The notes beneath the pieces are model-generated. The model had not been told where the DNA came from, ran no database searches, and saw nothing but the letters and a program-made list of their open reading frames with translations. The position numbers were made by a program, and so were the translations under genes. 64,000 bases of DNA from Pseudomonas sp. NKUCC02_KPG (GTDB lineage: Bacteria; Pseudomonadota; Gammaproteobacteria; Pseudomonadales; Pseudomonadaceae). Below, piece by piece: positions 63,121 through 64,000 of the stretch. The stretch spans positions 273,173 to 337,172 of the forward strand of contig NZ_JAHKRC010000005.1 of assembly GCF_019345465.1 (NCBI RefSeq), read 5' to 3'. Each line of letters starts with the position of its first letter. The first letter of the stretch is position 1.

Positions 63121-63766
63121 GAACATCCTCCCCGGACAATGCCTGCCAAATCTGGTGAGGTGACATCACAACCTCCAGCCAAACCTGTACCAGCAATAAG
63201 CTCACAAAACAGACCAAACCCAGGCCAAGGCTCAGCTCAGCCAGATCGGCCAGTTTCACAATCGCCACCAGCACCCCCATCAGGTACACCTCAAGCATGC
63301 CCCAGTCACGCAAGTGATGATAAATGCGGTAAATGAGCAACCCGTAGCTGCGCCCTACATTCCAGCGAATGCTGAGCAGCACGGAGAGCTGGCAGAGCAA
63401 CTTGAGTAGCGGAATCCCCATGCTGCACAGGAACACCACCACCGCTATGCCTTGCATGCCGGTGTTGAACAAACCAAGCACACCACTCCAGACCGTGTCT
63501 TGCGACGCCTGGCCCAGCAGGTTGAGCTGCATGATGGGTAAAAAGTTCGCAGGTATGTAGAGCAACAATGCGGCGATCACAAGCGCAAGGCTGCGTTCGA
63601 CCACCTTGTACCTGTGAGCATAGAGTTCGTAACCGCAGCGCGGGCATTGGGCTTTCTCACCGAGAGCAAGATGCGGCTTGCGCATCAACAAATCGCACTC
63701 ATGACAGGCCACCAACTCGTCCAGCGGTAATTCTGACACCCCGCGGGGGTCAACCGGATCTGGCAT
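63107..63766 (-). CDS. PqiA/LetA-family inner-membrane protein, first of two
   Basis: 219 residues. A zinc-ribbon-like CHECDLLMRKPHLALGEKAQCPRCG is followed by four membrane spans with FLPIMQLNLLGQA shared with the second gene (LLPIMTVNSLGQG). Together the two encode the equivalent of one PqiA. It is first in the pqiA-pqiA-pqiB operon. The Shine-Dalgarno site before the ATG is weak. Confidence 0.85.
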   Translation of the reverse strand: MPDPVDPRGVSELPLDELVACHECDLLMRKPHLALGEKAQCPRCGYELYAHRYKVVERSLALVIAALLLYIPANFLPIMQLNLLGQASQDTVWSGVLGLFNTGMQGIAVVVFLCSMGIPLLKLLCQLSVLLSIRWNVGRSYGLLIYRIYHHLRDWGMLEVYLMGVLVAIVKLADLAELSLGLGLVCFVSLLLVQVWLEVVMSPHQIWQALSGEDVHAGD

Positions 63767-63913
63767 AAAGGGAGTCTCTGGCTCAGAAATTGACTGAGTC
63801 TATTCTAGTGCGCGGCCTACAAAATAACTGTGCATATTTGTAGGACTTTAGATGCAGCCGATCTGAAGAGCGGTTTAGCCGGATTTTGGACTTACCACCA
63901 CTTTTCTCGGCCC

Positions 63914-63954
63914 AAAAACAAACCCCCTGTCTGCGTTAGCAGACAGGGGGTTTG
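63914..63954 (-). terminator. rRNA operon terminator
   Basis: A perfect 16-bp stem (CAAACCCCCTGTCTGC and its complement) with loop GTTA; on the minus strand it is followed by TTTTT (complement of 63914-63918). It lies just beyond the 5S rRNA 3' end. The rest of 63767-63961 contains no gene; it should include the promoter of the pqiA operon. Confidence 0.92.
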
Positions 63955-63961
63955 GAATTTA

Positions 63962-64000
63962 ATCTTGACGATGACCTACTCTCACATGGGGAAACCCCAC
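63962..64000 (-). rRNA. rrf: 5S rRNA, 3' end (partial)
   Basis: Read on the minus strand the last 39 bases give GTGGGGTTTCCCCATGTGAG then AGTAGGTCATCGTCAAG, the conserved 3' part of pseudomonad 5S rRNA (helix V and the terminal helix). The gene continues beyond the window, with the rest of an rRNA operon expected there. The 3' boundary is accurate to a few bases. Confidence 0.93.

Noticed and set aside
1..64000. CRISPR arrays, prophage genes, insertion sequences, integrases
   Set aside because: No regularly spaced direct repeats, transposase, integrase or phage structural genes were seen; repeats found are REP/REPIN only.

Overview
The window looks like a chromosomal segment of a Pseudomonas of the P. 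fluorescens lineage. The grounds are Pseudomonas-type gene orders (hemA-prfA-prmC-moeB-murI diverging from a TPR lipoprotein-lolB-ispE-tRNA-Gln-prs-rplY-pth-ychF block; rimI beside a HolD-like gene; mksFEB), pseudomonad REP/REPIN repeats, PagL, and a P. syringae-type hrp/hrc type III secretion cluster. The species cannot be fixed from the sequence.

Layout. 1-4153: operon for lipid-associated enzymes (partial SDR, FAD amine oxidase, DUF1365, cyclopropane synthase-like methyltransferase, DUF2878) ending in a REP. 4215-9864: YkgJ-type protein, PagL, then the minus-strand operon hemA-prfA-prmC-moeB-murI. 10068-17030: TPR lipoprotein, lolB, ispE, tRNA-Gln, prs, rplY, pth, ychF. 17118-18191: FUSC transporter. 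18428-32850: reduced hrp/hrc type III secretion cluster. 32938-35129: fsr-like MFS gene, tRNA-Met, cupin, tRNA-Phe. 35210-50011: chaperone-usher fimbrial operon embedded in an Rcs/Pvr-like signalling set (two hybrid kinases, two NarL-type regulators, one EAL-domain regulator). 50076-55248: DyP peroxidase, short-chain fatty acid transporter, carbonic anhydrase, acidic protein, rimI, HolD-like, with REP/REPIN elements. 55393-60144: MksFEB condensin. 60201-63766: PqiA/PqiA/PqiB MCE system. 63962-64000: 3' end of a 5S rRNA gene on the minus strand.

Most notable is the type III cluster. Gene order matches P. syringae, but three sites show loss. (1) The hrcN ATPase and hrcQ C-ring genes are joined in frame into one 629-codon ORF; the HrcN C-terminal domain, hrpO, hrpP and the start of HrcQ are missing. 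(2) hrcC loses its 3' end and hrcU is cut to about 38 codons at one shared scar, with hrpT and hrpV gone. (3) hrpG and hrpR are absent. All other genes are open, with tight 4-nt overlaps, and the control circuit is complete: a HrpS-type activator, a canonical -24/-12 promoter before hrpL, and three hrp boxes (before the pilin-like genes, hrpF and hrpJ). It is either a decaying system with preserved control or a reduced apparatus with a novel ATPase-C-ring chimera; sequence alone does not decide.

The fimbrial locus is the second accessory block. A pilin, chaperone, usher, two-domain tip adhesin and two minor subunits form one operon. One flanking kinase has a C-terminal Hpt domain and the other lacks one, suggesting a branched phosphorelay onto two RcsB-like regulators with a c-di-GMP phosphodiesterase as counterweight.
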